A stretch of 64,000 nt of DNA from Aculops lycopersici (Eukaryota; Arthropoda; Arachnida; Trombidiformes; Eriophyidae): NCBI GenBank assembly GCA_015350385.1, contig WNKI01000001.1, forward strand, positions 1,233,870 to 1,297,869. The letters are read 5' to 3'. Made by a program: the position numbers and the translations under genes. Positions 1 through 9,028 of this stretch are shown in pieces (within the stretch, counting starts at the first letter, position 1; every line of letters begins with the position of its first letter). A model generated the notes under the pieces. That model saw only the letters and a program-made list of their open reading frames with translations, ran no database searches and had not been told where the DNA came from.

Positions 1-544
1 GTTTAGCTATACATGTAGTCGCATGGTCGTTGTGGCGGAAAGAGCAGCGACGAGTGTGCACCGAAATTTTGCAAATTGACCGAAACCGCCAATTTGCCTG
101 GCACCTCATCGGCATAAAGCTACACGATGGTGGAACATAAGTATTTCTAATAGACTTGCGATGCCCGCCACTTTTCTCCCCCTCCCCCTTTAATCCTGTA
201 CACTGTGCGGCCAGCCTCTCAAGCCACACCAACTGACAAACGAGCTATTAAATAGAATGTTTCAATGTTTTCGCTTTCGGATTAATGTTGCCGCTGCTGA
301 CCTCCGGCGCCACAGGCGCCGCACAACAAGTTGAACAATTATCCAGTCTCTTCTGCTGACGTGAGTGCGACGACGACGACAACCAAAAACCTAGAGAACC
401 TCAGCAAACTTGTCATCTCCAAATCCTTGCCTTCTGACTGTAAAATCTGACGCCAAAAGATCAATACAAAACGTGCGCGCGCCAGCAATTTGCGTTTATC
501 GAGACCTGGTCAAGAGTCAGAAAACAAGATGGCCGCTCGTATTC

Positions 545-585
545 CATTTTTTGGGCGACGCCGGGCCGGCGTCGCCCAAAAAATG
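545..585. repeat. 41-bp perfect inverted repeat (20-bp arms, 1-base centre)
   Basis: The left arm at 545-564 and the right arm at 566-585 are exact reverse complements around one central G at 565. The core is GC-rich (GGGCGACGCCGG) with A/T runs at the ends, so it could fold into a stable hairpin in DNA or in a leader RNA. It lies upstream of the 1062 gene and of the candidate 5'UTR donor at 649. The function is unknown. Confidence 0.85.
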
Positions 586-648
586 AACCAGCGACGAAAC
601 TGGTCGCTGTTGCAGTCGCGACTTTTGTCGCCGATAGGCAGCTTCAAA

Positions 649-851
649 GTAAGTTGCACGCACGCACGCACAAACTCGAGTCTCGCCGCCGGCGACAACC
701 ACCGCTTGCTTCGAGGTTCGCACATAGCGTAGTCAATCTCGAGTGCAATGATGCCGATCGCTCATTTGTTTGCAGGTAACAACTGAGATTACACCGTCCC
801 TTCGATTGCTCAAACAAATTAACATACTTTCAAGTTTTTTTCTCTTCCCAG
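649..851 (+). other. Candidate 5'UTR intron of the orphan gene at 1062
   Basis: The donor is GTAAGT at 649-654 after CTTCAAA. The acceptor is a pyrimidine-rich run (TTTTTTTCTCTTCCCAG) ending at 851. A second possible acceptor lies near 776 (TTTGCAG). It would be spliced only within the untranslated leader, so no reading frame tests it. The call rests on splice-site consensus alone. Confidence 0.35.
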
Positions 852-1061
852 GTGCAAGAGAGCAACCCGAATAGAACTCGAAAGTGTCCATTTAGTGCAG
901 CACCAAACACCCGATCATGTGTTGAGAGAAACATCGATTTAAGAAACAATATTTATTTTTTTGACAACATTTCAACAAGTGGCCAATAACGTCATTAAAG
1001 CAACCAATTAATCAATTATTGTCAATAAATTCAAGATTAATCAAGTCAATAAGACCACAAG

Positions 1062-2717
1062 ATGCCAGCCGCAAAGTCCAACGGACCTCGCTACCAGAAT
1101 TATTTCGACTTCGAGCGCCATGTTCCCGAATTCAAGAGGGTGTTTCGCCGAGACCTCAAGAGGTTCACTGAGGGCGGCCGGCGTGAGCAATTCGTGGAGA
1201 TTATAAAGACCGAGTTGGAGCAAGATGTTGCAGCCAAACAGGAGGGAACTATTCACATTCCAATCTTGAACACAAACACTGCTCGTCAGCTAGAAAAATT
1301 TATCGTCAATTTAATTAGAGAGTGCAAAGAGTTGGCCACCTGCGAGGAGATGGAGGAAATCAACAGGAAACTGACGATGATTGTGCGACAGCAAAAGCGC
1401 AATATCGACCCAAACTTCAACTTGGAACCCATGTGTGTCGCTTGCATTCGGCCACTAAATATGGTTGGCCAATCGATGCAAACAATTTTGCCTCACCCAG
1501 CAAACAACTTTATAACATTAAACGCACATGGAACATCCGAACCAACAACCGAGAGGAATTCGGCACCACCAACAAATGCCACTTCGCCGAACGAAACGAC
1601 AGCGCCGCCAACCGAAACTGGAAACGGAAATGAGGCAAACAATGTGGATGATGCTTTCAATGATGGAGGTGTCAACGCTGACATCAGCTTTGACGTGCCA
1701 CAAACTCCGCCAAGGGCGCCAAAAGCCTCCTATCCAACGTCACGAGATCAGAATGGTCAACAAGAACGAGAGACGAACCACCGAGGAGAGATGGACGAAA
1801 CCGGAAACTCGAGTGACAGCACAGGAACAGTCATCCGTAATTTTTCAAATGCCTCGCATACTAGTTCTACATTTGCAACCTCGGCGGCGGCCGCCGCTCA
1901 TTACCAGAATAAGCAGCAACAGCAGAGACGACAAGCCGATACTGACAGCGCAACAAGACCTCATAACAACATAGATTTCCGGGTCGTAGATCCTACGGAT
2001 ACCGAGGAGAGTGACCCAACCACCGATTCCACGGAATCGCTCGGCCACGAGCCAGTCGATGATGCGCCAGAATTTTTACACAACATGAGCAACGAGCTCG
2101 AGGACGACGAGGAGCCACTCGGATCGTCGACACCAAACAAAACCCTCATAGACTACAAGGCCAAGAAGGATCTCATGTCCAGAATTCTACGCCAACAGTC
2201 TTTTTCGCAGAGAGATCAGAAAAAAGAGGACATCCTCGGGATGCCAAACAAGGAGCGAGAGGATGGAGAGATGCAAAACCAATACAGAATTCCCAGGATC
2301 TCGCAACAGGTTCAACAGCAACAGCAGCAACAATCGCAACAGGAACCGCAACAATGTCAGTCGCAACCAAGTACCTCGAGCCGACCGAGCGGACGAGGCG
2401 GACCAAAGATCAAGTACAGAGAGAAAAGGGGAACACTTGTGCCTCGAGCACCGGCGTCTGTTGTTGAGTCACCTCCAAAAAGAGCAAGAGTTGAGTCGCC
2501 ACCGCCGCAACCACAACCGAGACCACGAACACAACCACCTCAGCAGCCAGCAACACAACCACAGGAGCAACAGCCGAGACCGGAAACCACCCGACGAGTC
2601 ATCAGCTCGAGAGAGTGTAATAGGGCTGGAATCAATCCTGGTCTATTCAGGAAACACTTGCAGGATCCAACTTCACCCTACAACTCGCAGAAGCACAAGA
2701 AGCCAGAGCAAAGCTAG
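1062..2717 (+). CDS. Orphan Q-rich protein, unrecognised family
   Basis: The 551-residue frame starts at the ATG at 1062 (context ACAAGATG). I do not recognise the family. Residues 1 to about 135 are well ordered and highly charged, with alternating basic and acidic helix-like segments and a CxxC pair at Cys125 and Cys128 (CVACIRP). Residues about 136-500 are low complexity: N/T-rich, an acidic serine-rich stretch around 310-350, then poly-Q and P/Q-rich repeats. A compact basic C-terminal motif follows (SSRECNRAGINPGLFRKHL, about residues 517-535). One ordered head, a disordered linker and a short conserved-looking tail would fit a nuclear or RNA-associated scaffold, but that is inference only. 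A variant poly(A) signal ATTAAA lies at 2924-2929. The length and ordered ends argue against a spurious frame. Confidence 0.75.
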   Translation: MPAAKSNGPRYQNYFDFERHVPEFKRVFRRDLKRFTEGGRREQFVEIIKTELEQDVAAKQEGTIHIPILNTNTARQLEKFIVNLIRECKELATCEEMEEINRKLTMIVRQQKRNIDPNFNLEPMCVACIRPLNMVGQSMQTILPHPANNFITLNAHGTSEPTTERNSAPPTNATSPNETTAPPTETGNGNEANNVDDAFNDGGVNADISFDVPQTPPRAPKASYPTSRDQNGQQERETNHRGEMDETGNSSDSTGTVIRNFSNASHTSSTFATSAAAAAHYQNKQQQQRRQADTDSATRPHNNIDFRVVDPTDTEESDPTTDSTESLGHEPVDDAPEFLHNMSNELEDDEEPLGSSTPNKTLIDYKAKKDLMSRILRQQSFSQRDQKKEDILGMPNKEREDGEMQNQYRIPRISQQVQQQQQQQSQQEPQQCQSQPSTSSRPSGRGGPKIKYREKRGTLVPRAPASVVESPPKRARVESPPPQPQPRPRTQPPQQPATQPQEQQPRPETTRRVISSRECNRAGINPGLFRKHLQDPTSPYNSQKHKKPEQS

Positions 2718-3263
2718 TATTTGATTCATCTCACATACTAAACTACAACAACCTTACCTCAACTTACTCAATTATTATTATTATTATTATTATTTTATTA
2801 CATCATATGACACATCATCAATTGCTAAAATATTTTACACAACACAAAGATGTCCATTACCGTCAGCTCAAATTTACGTAACAAAATCTATCTGGATACA
2901 TGTACATACTATTGACATATTTAATTAAAGAATCTTAGCACTTAGATACCTAGAAAGAGAGGCCCTAAATCGTAACTCTTTGACATTTCATCAAATTAGA
3001 ATTGTCATCTCGTCCACTCAAAGCCATGCTAAGCAGATCTTGTTTTAGCTACTGAGTAAAGCTGCCAGTTTGGCCCTTTGCTTCTATTGGAACTTTTACT
3101 ACCTCCACGAGGCAAAGGCAAGAGGTTCGTTGGGCAGGTTAAGTGGCACTTAACTTCGTCAACGTCAAAATTACGCTCAACTCGACGGGCGACGACATCA
3201 AACTATCGGTGTTTTTATAATTACTCGCCTACTTCTCTATCTCTCTGTCGATTCTCCTCTCTT

Positions 3264-3309
3264 TGTAAATAGAGACCGAGGCAAGCGCTTGCCTCGGTCT
3301 CTATTTACA
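3264..3309. repeat. 46-bp perfect palindrome without spacer
   Basis: The 23 bases from 3264 to 3286 are the exact reverse complement of 3287 to 3309, centred on AAGC|GCTT with no loop. The arms contain GAGACCGAGGC. There is no obvious flanking target-site duplication and no second copy in the window. It lies between the 3' end of the orphan gene and the K2P gene. It could extrude as a cruciform or fold as an RNA hairpin; the function is unknown. Confidence 0.9.
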
Positions 3310-4107
3310 CTCCCAATACACATTCTCGCTATTATTGCCCCTCGAGAGCTAGAGACGATTGTTGTTATGCTGCAATCTTTTCTCCTCTCTTTTCTGTTGC
3401 AAGTTTTAGGGATTCGTGTCAGAGGGAGCTAAGAAAAACAAGCGAAATTGGGAGAGAGAAAGCTCGCCGGCCGGCCGGCCGACCGACCAGTCATCTTTTT
3501 CCTGCCCAAAGGAGAGTTCAGCTCGAGAGCCGAGCCGAGCGGTGAGCGAGTGAGAAATGAGGTCCAAGCGAAACTAAAACCCAAACTCTCGACTCTCCTC
3601 CATAAGCTATCTAGCCAACAGCACATAGCTGCGTAACTGGGAGAACGAGTGGAGAGAAAGACGATTAAAGCTAATCTGTCGAGATTGCTAATCGTCCAGG
3701 CGGCAGGAGAAAGAGTCGAGCAAGACGATGGGAGCACTGAGGTAGCGACACGAGCTCGAGATTCACGTTGTATTTGTCGCCAGCTAACTGGCTAGCTGAA
3801 GTTTAGAGCAGCAGCAGCAGCTGATGTTGTTGTTGTTGCTTCTGTTACCTCGAGTGCCAATCAACATTAGCGGCGAGATGCACAGTGAGAAGGAGGGAGA
3901 GAGACAAAAAGGATGACGACGTCGACTCAAAGAAAAACAAAACGACGCCCGCGACAAAGATGACGAGTCAAACTGGAGCGCAAAAGTGGGAGGCGGCTGC
4001 AGTTGTGGCAAGAGAAGGGAAAAAGACAGTAGCAGTTGGAGGCAATGAAAGAATGAATCAAAATCAATCCTTGAGGACTGGCGGCGTTTTCTTGCGTCTC
4101 GTTGAGT

Positions 4108-4144
4108 TGGGGGCCGACGGGGTCGCGTTTGTTGTCGGCCCCCA
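4108..4144. repeat. Hairpin, 11-bp GC-rich arms, 15-base loop
   Basis: The arms TGGGGGCCGAC (4108-4118) and GTCGGCCCCCA (4134-4144) are perfect reverse complements around a 15-base loop. It lies in the non-coding stretch upstream of the K2P gene and may be structured 5'UTR. No function is assigned. Confidence 0.7.
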
Positions 4145-5097
4145 CTTTTGAGAATTTTCTTTTAGTTGCTTCTGCTGTCTGGATTGAGATTAGCATCGTT
4201 TTTTAGGACCACCACCACTACTAATACTTCTACTCTTCCTGCTTCTACTCGCAAGCAGACAACTCGAAAGCCAAGAGTCAACTCAACGAGCCTGTTGAAG
4301 GGAATGGAGCAAGACTGGCAGCTGCAAAATGACAACTCCAATGTCTCGACTTGGCTCCCCAAGAATAAGAGACATGCAAAAACTGGCTGAAATCTCTCGA
4401 CGTAGACGCCAAATTTCTTGGCTTACCCACTGGCGACTCGTGGCTCGCCGTAGTGCATGTGTAACGTATGCGGCGCTAGGCGCACTGGGGCGCGCATAGG
4501 GTCGTTCGTGTTTCGCGCTCCCTGGTCGCTTGTGTGCTTTGCAACACGTTAGTTAGGAAAAACTCAACTAAAACACAGCGAGCCTTCCTCTCGCCATCGA
4601 ACCCTCACTTATTACCCGCTAGTCTATGCAGATTCGTCTGCATCTGCATGCTAACTCCATCGGCAAGCGCCCGCGCGAGAGAAAGCAACAGTTTCTCTTT
4701 GACTCTAATCGCGCTGCCCAAACTCTGGCAGCTTCTACAAGTTGAACTGGAACTGAAAGTTGCAATTGTTATGTTGCCTAAACTTGAGACCCAGAACTCA
4801 ATGTGTGAGAGATGCCATTTGTGCCGCCCAATTAATCGCCACCTCGTTGAGTGTGGCGCCACACTGATCAGGTAGCAACAACAACAATTAGCTCGAGTTC
4901 AATGACAGCAGCTGATCTGTAAAAGGCAATTGGCTGGTGTTGTTACATAACTATAACGTAACGATTATATTATTGGCTAAACACAAGATGTGATACCGAG
5001 CAGATGTAAGCAAGAATCCAAAGTACTCAAGTCTTCAAGTTCAACTTCTGACTTTTCCTCAACAGAAATAGGGCAAATTTTAAACTTGAAGCTAAGC

Positions 5098-8000
5098 ATG
5101 ATCTACCAAAGCAACTCCAGTGGTGGCGCCGGCGGCAACTCTAGCCCGAGCAATCGGCCAGATTTGCAGCAGCAACAGAATCAACAAGATAATAGTAATA
5201 ATAATAGTAATAGTTATAACAATTCAAATCAAGAGTCAAGACACCAACAGCAACGTCGCCAACAATCGCAACAGCACCAACAAAACCACCTCCAATTTCA
5301 ACCTCAAATCGCAACAGCCACCGTAATCAATCCGTCGCGTCCACAGCAAGCAAGCCAACCGCTTCAGCGGCAAGCTAGACCAATTAGGCCAAACCTGAGA
5401 CGACAGGTGGTCATTGCAGCGCGCGATGTCCACCACCAGGCCAGTGTGCCGATTGGCGCGCATCAAATCGAGCTCGCCACGGTGCTTCCCGCCCGAGCCG
5501 CGGCCAAAATTATTCCACCCAAACGACCCGCCCACCTGCCCACTCGCTACGACGGCTCCTCGCTGACCCGCCACTTGGCCGGCCAGCAGCCAACCATTGT
5601 GGCCACCTCCGTCTCGGACAAACCCAATAGGTACGCCGCCTGGGCGGCCCAGCAGCAACACGACTGGGCCAGCCACTGGCACCATACGGCCGCCGGCGAC
5701 CAGAGACCTCTTGATGGGGACGGCGGCAACTCGGATTTCAATCGTCATCATCACCATAGATTCCAACACCATTTTGCCTCACCACTCTCCACGGCAGCCT
5801 CGCGAGTTTTGGTCGTGAATCCAATGCAAATAGTGAACCTTAGCGAGCATACAAAATCTCGTTTAATTAAATTTATCGAAGCTGTCAAGAGGTTTAGCGA
5901 GAAATGGTTCAGTCACGTGCTTTTATTGATGTTTCTCGCTGTTTACGCCTGTTTTGGTGCCTACATATTCATAAGCTTCGAAGCGCCCACCGAACAATGG
6001 GAAAAACAGGTTATCATTGATACGAGGCAAAGGATTGTCAATGAATCTTGGCAGGATGCGCATGACAAATCGCGCGAGGAGTTTTTTGATTTATATCGGA
6101 CCAAATTCGAAGATTACGAGAGGCTATTGAATAGAGTTTGCCAATCGGGAATGACAAGTAGCTCGCTTGAAAATCAATGGACCTTTTGGGGCGCCCTGTT
6201 CTATTCGATGACAGTTTTCACAACCATTGGCTATGGCCACCTAACGCCCATCACATTTGCAGGCCGAGTTGCCACCATGGTGTATGCAATCTTTGGAATT
6301 CCAATCCTTCTAATGGTCCTGGCTGATTTGGGCAAATTACTCACTAGAATAATCAAGTTTACCTTTAAAAAGTTCCGCTACCTTTACAACAAACTCCTCG
6401 GCCGCAAGGCCTCGATTAGAACACGCAAATTGATCTCCGACAATACAAGCCAGTACATAGGCGTGGCGCGCGATGCTTTCGAGCGCGGCTTTGCCTACAT
6501 CCAACCCTACAACAAAATACCCATGGCCTTTCGAAACGTCAGCTTCCGGTCCCGCGGTCGAGGTGGTCCGTCGAAAGGTGGCGACGTCGGCGCTGGTGGC
6601 GATGGCGACGGTGAAGTCTCAAAAAGGTCAACTGGAAACTTGATACAGGAAGCCGAGGAGAAGGTTGAAGCTAATGAAGCAGGGGGTGTTGGCCACATGA
6701 ATCCAAGTTCCGAGCATCTAATGAAGAAACACTCGGTGACAACCGATGTTATTGTAACACCAGGCAAGCAAACGAAACCAGTTTCGCCTGTGGGAGACGA
6801 GAAAGATAAACACCCACTGTCATTGAGATCGACAATCTCACATGAAACCAATAATAACTCGCAAGGTCATTCCCAGCAACCGCAAGAGCATAAGCATCAG
6901 CAAGGTGATAGCAAGCATCATGATAAACACCACAATAGATCTCACTCGCCCGGCGCCAAGTCGAAGGATAAGCATAATAGAAAGATATCAAGTTCCAAGC
7001 AGACTAATAAGCAACAGGTGGTCACGGCCGCTGCGGCCTCTGTTTCCAAGTCGTCGACTGCCTCAAATATACCCGCTACTTTAGGCGGCCCCCCGGTTTC
7101 CACGGATCAGGCGGCAGCCAAGTTACCTGATAGAGATTTGAGTTTACCTGCTCCTACAAGAAATACGAATCAAGAAGTGCCTTCCGCCGTTTCCGCCCCG
7201 ATCACCAACAGCGAGGAGATTCGCATTGACCTAGATACAAAGGTACCAATGGTAGGTGAGATGTTGGATACAACCAGCGAGGAGGAGGCAGCTCATTTGC
7301 AATTTGAAGACGAAGAGGAGGATCTCGACGAGGATGACTTTGACATTCCAGTTAGCTTTGCTCTTTTTCTCCTGGTCACTTATATGATGTTTGGCGCCGT
7401 GGTGTTTAGCATCTGGGAGGGCTGGAATTTCTTCGATGCTCTTTACTTTGTTTTCATCTCCATGTCAACCATTGGATTCGGTGATCTTGTACCTCAGCAT
7501 CCAAAGAGAATGATTGGAACTTTCATCTATTTACTTCTCGGCTTAGCACTCACTTCCATGTGTATCAATGTTGTTCAGGAGAAAATTCACGCGACTTTTC
7601 TGAGAGCCAAGATGCAAATTGGAGAAAAGATGGGATTGGACTTGGATCAAATCATGGCCGACGATTACTACGAGGGATCGCTGGGAATGGAGGGTGGAAA
7701 CGCGGGAAGCAATGGGGACGAGGACGACGCACATAGTGTTGCCGTGAGCCAAACAAACTCGACATATGCGCCAGTTTCCACCGACCACTATCAAGATGAT
7801 GTGGACTCGCCCACCAGACCCATAGCTGAGCCGGGAATCAAGCAGTCGCGAAGCAAGGAGTCGCTGAAGAACAAGCGAAAGAGCGGCGCCGGCCTATCGG
7901 ACGGATCAACAGGTGGCGGAAGTGGAGGCATTGGAGGCAGTGGTTCGGTTAGGAGGAAGCCGAGTAGGAAAATTTCGAGAAATCAGCAACCCCCATCAAT

Positions 8001-8814
8001 AAGCTCAAACCAAACGGTCGATAGTCTTCAAAATCACCAGCAACAGCAACGACTTCAACGGTCTTCCATCTCAGATTCGCCCAAGTTGACTAGTCCAGAG
8101 TTGGAGTACATCAAGGCCGAGCAGCAATCAGTCGCCTTCGACTCGATAGCTCCAAGTTTGAATATTCCCGTTAGCAGTATTGGCGGAGTTTGCCGGCCAC
8201 TAGAGCGAAATGTTACGCCAAATAATGATCAAAGGCCCAAGTTGGTGGCAACTAGATCGCAGCCGACGGTAACGAAGTCGTTGAGTTCCGAGAATAACAG
8301 AATCTGTGAGCTACTCAATTTGCAACCATCTACAGGTGGCAGCAACAGGCAGCTGGTGCGGCATAATGCTATTAACGACAATCTCAACAACAACAACAGT
8401 ACTGATAATAATAACATCGCAAAGTATGGAACCACAAGCAAATCCAACAAGTCGGAAGGTTCATCAAGGAGAGCCTCAGTTAGCAACGAGCTAAATCAAT
8501 TGGACGATCTTATCAAGGTTCTTAGCCGAACGCCATCCGAAAGGTTCGGCCCGCTACTCGGTGTTCCCTCGAGCTCACGGTCAAGTCGATCGGGGTCGCC
8601 GAGCAGCTCGCTGGCTTCGCGCCGTGGAACCTCGATGACATACCGAAGACCGAACACCACGTCGCCTCGTCCCGGAATGCAGAAGGAGGGCTCACTAGTT
8701 ATTCCGTCAAGCAGCTCATTTAATAACGCAGGTGAGCTCCATCCAACTATCTCACGTCAGTCGCAACTTGATCTAGAAGATACTGAGTCATTCAAGCATC
8801 AGTCGGCAGTGTGA
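5098..8814 (+). CDS. Two-pore-domain (K2P) potassium channel with very long loop and tail
   Basis: The 1238-residue product starts at the ATG at 5098; the frame is open further upstream but has no earlier ATG. Residues 1-265 are disordered and Q/N/H-rich. M1 is near 268-295. The first pore helix and filter (TTIGYGH) are near 375 and M2 near 388-415. A long M2-M3 intracellular loop follows (about 415-745), rich in S, H, K and Q. M3 is near 750-772, the second filter (STIGFGD) near 790, M4 near 805-828, then a cytosolic tail of about 410 residues. K2P channels dimerise and carry background K+ current at the plasma membrane. The long M2-M3 loop resembles TRESK/TWiK-type channels by layout. The two intact filters make the family secure; the subfamily is not. 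Confidence 0.93.
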   Translation: MIYQSNSSGGAGGNSSPSNRPDLQQQQNQQDNSNNNSNSYNNSNQESRHQQQRRQQSQQHQQNHLQFQPQIATATVINPSRPQQASQPLQRQARPIRPNLRRQVVIAARDVHHQASVPIGAHQIELATVLPARAAAKIIPPKRPAHLPTRYDGSSLTRHLAGQQPTIVATSVSDKPNRYAAWAAQQQHDWASHWHHTAAGDQRPLDGDGGNSDFNRHHHHRFQHHFASPLSTAASRVLVVNPMQIVNLSEHTKSRLIKFIEAVKRFSEKWFSHVLLLMFLAVYACFGAYIFISFEAPTEQWEKQVIIDTRQRIVNESWQDAHDKSREEFFDLYRTKFEDYERLLNRVCQSGMTSSSLENQWTFWGALFYSMTVFTTIGYGHLTPITFAGRVATMVYAIFGIPILLMVLADLGKLLTRIIKFTFKKFRYLYNKLLGRKASIRTRKLISDNTSQYIGVARDAFERGFAYIQPYNKIPMAFRNVSFRSRGRGGPSKGGDVGAGGDGDGEVSKRSTGNLIQEAEEKVEANEAGGVGHMNPSSEHLMKKHSVTTDVIVTPGKQTKPVSPVGDEKDKHPLSLRSTISHETNNNSQGHSQQPQEHKHQQGDSKHHDKHHNRSHSPGAKSKDKHNRKISSSKQTNKQQVVTAAAASVSKSSTASNIPATLGGPPVSTDQAAAKLPDRDLSLPAPTRNTNQEVPSAVSAPITNSEEIRIDLDTKVPMVGEMLDTTSEEEAAHLQFEDEEEDLDEDDFDIPVSFALFLLVTYMMFGAVVFSIWEGWNFFDALYFVFISMSTIGFGDLVPQHPKRMIGTFIYLLLGLALTSMCINVVQEKIHATFLRAKMQIGEKMGLDLDQIMADDYYEGSLGMEGGNAGSNGDEDDAHSVAVSQTNSTYAPVSTDHYQDDVDSPTRPIAEPGIKQSRSKESLKNKRKSGAGLSDGSTGGGSGGIGGSGSVRRKPSRKISRNQQPPSISSNQTVDSLQNHQQQQRLQRSSISDSPKLTSPELEYIKAEQQSVAFDSIAPSLNIPVSSIGGVCRPLERNVTPNNDQRPKLVATRSQPTVTKSLSSENNRICELLNLQPSTGGSNRQLVRHNAINDNLNNNNSTDNNNIAKYGTTSKSNKSEGSSRRASVSNELNQLDDLIKVLSRTPSERFGPLLGVPSSSRSSRSGSPSSSLASRRGTSMTYRRPNTTSPRPGMQKEGSLVIPSSSSFNNAGELHPTISRQSQLDLEDTESFKHQSAV

Positions 8815-8915
8815 GAGTTAACTCGAGGGGGAGAGACGGAGAGAAATTGACTAGACAAAACCAAACGCATCATCACCTCTACTTCCTGTTAAAACTCGAT
8901 GTGATTCTTAACACC

Positions 8916-8921
8916 TTTATT
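8916..8921 (-). terminator. Candidate poly(A) signal of HAO
   Basis: TTTATT on the + strand reads AATAAA on the - strand, about 110 bases past the HAO stop codon. It lies in the 214-bp convergent interval between the K2P and HAO genes. The call is by motif only. Confidence 0.45.
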
Positions 8922-9028
8922 GATTCTCATCACATAGCTCCATAAGCAGCGACACGCGGCAAGCTCGCTGCGTGTTGTATTCGAACAATGTAATGAGCCT
9001 AGTGGCACTGCCACAATCGAATGTCCAC

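Larger units (their letters stand above)
1..1061. promoter_or_regulatory. 5' leader and upstream region of the first orphan gene
   Basis: No supportable coding region is seen; the open frames here lack ATG starts and mirror each other on both strands. The tract contains a 41-bp inverted repeat at 545-585 and a smaller GC-rich hairpin at 305-321 (7-bp arms, 3-base loop). A consensus-like splice donor (GTAAGT, 649-654) and a pyrimidine-rich acceptor ending in CAG at 849-851 suggest a 5'UTR intron of about 203 bp. The A-rich sequence just before the ATG at 1062 looks like an ordinary arthropod leader. The promoter itself cannot be located by eye. Confidence 0.5.
2718..5097. other. 3' region of the orphan gene and upstream region of the K2P channel
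   Basis: I see no supportable gene. An ATT trinucleotide run lies at about 2770-2796. A 46-bp perfect palindrome lies at 3264-3309. A CCGG-rich run occurs near 3468-3485, an 11-bp-arm hairpin at 4108-4144, and a 16-bp palindrome at 4850-4865. The many short open frames are purine- or pyrimidine-rich, lack ATG context and match no family I know. The distal part is presumably 5'UTR or promoter of the channel gene. Confidence 0.5.

Noticed and set aside
4586..4620. CGAACC / GGTTCG box resembling a tRNA B-box on the minus strand
   Set aside because: Arms of the T-stem do not pair and there is no A-box at suitable spacing; no tRNA is supported in the window.
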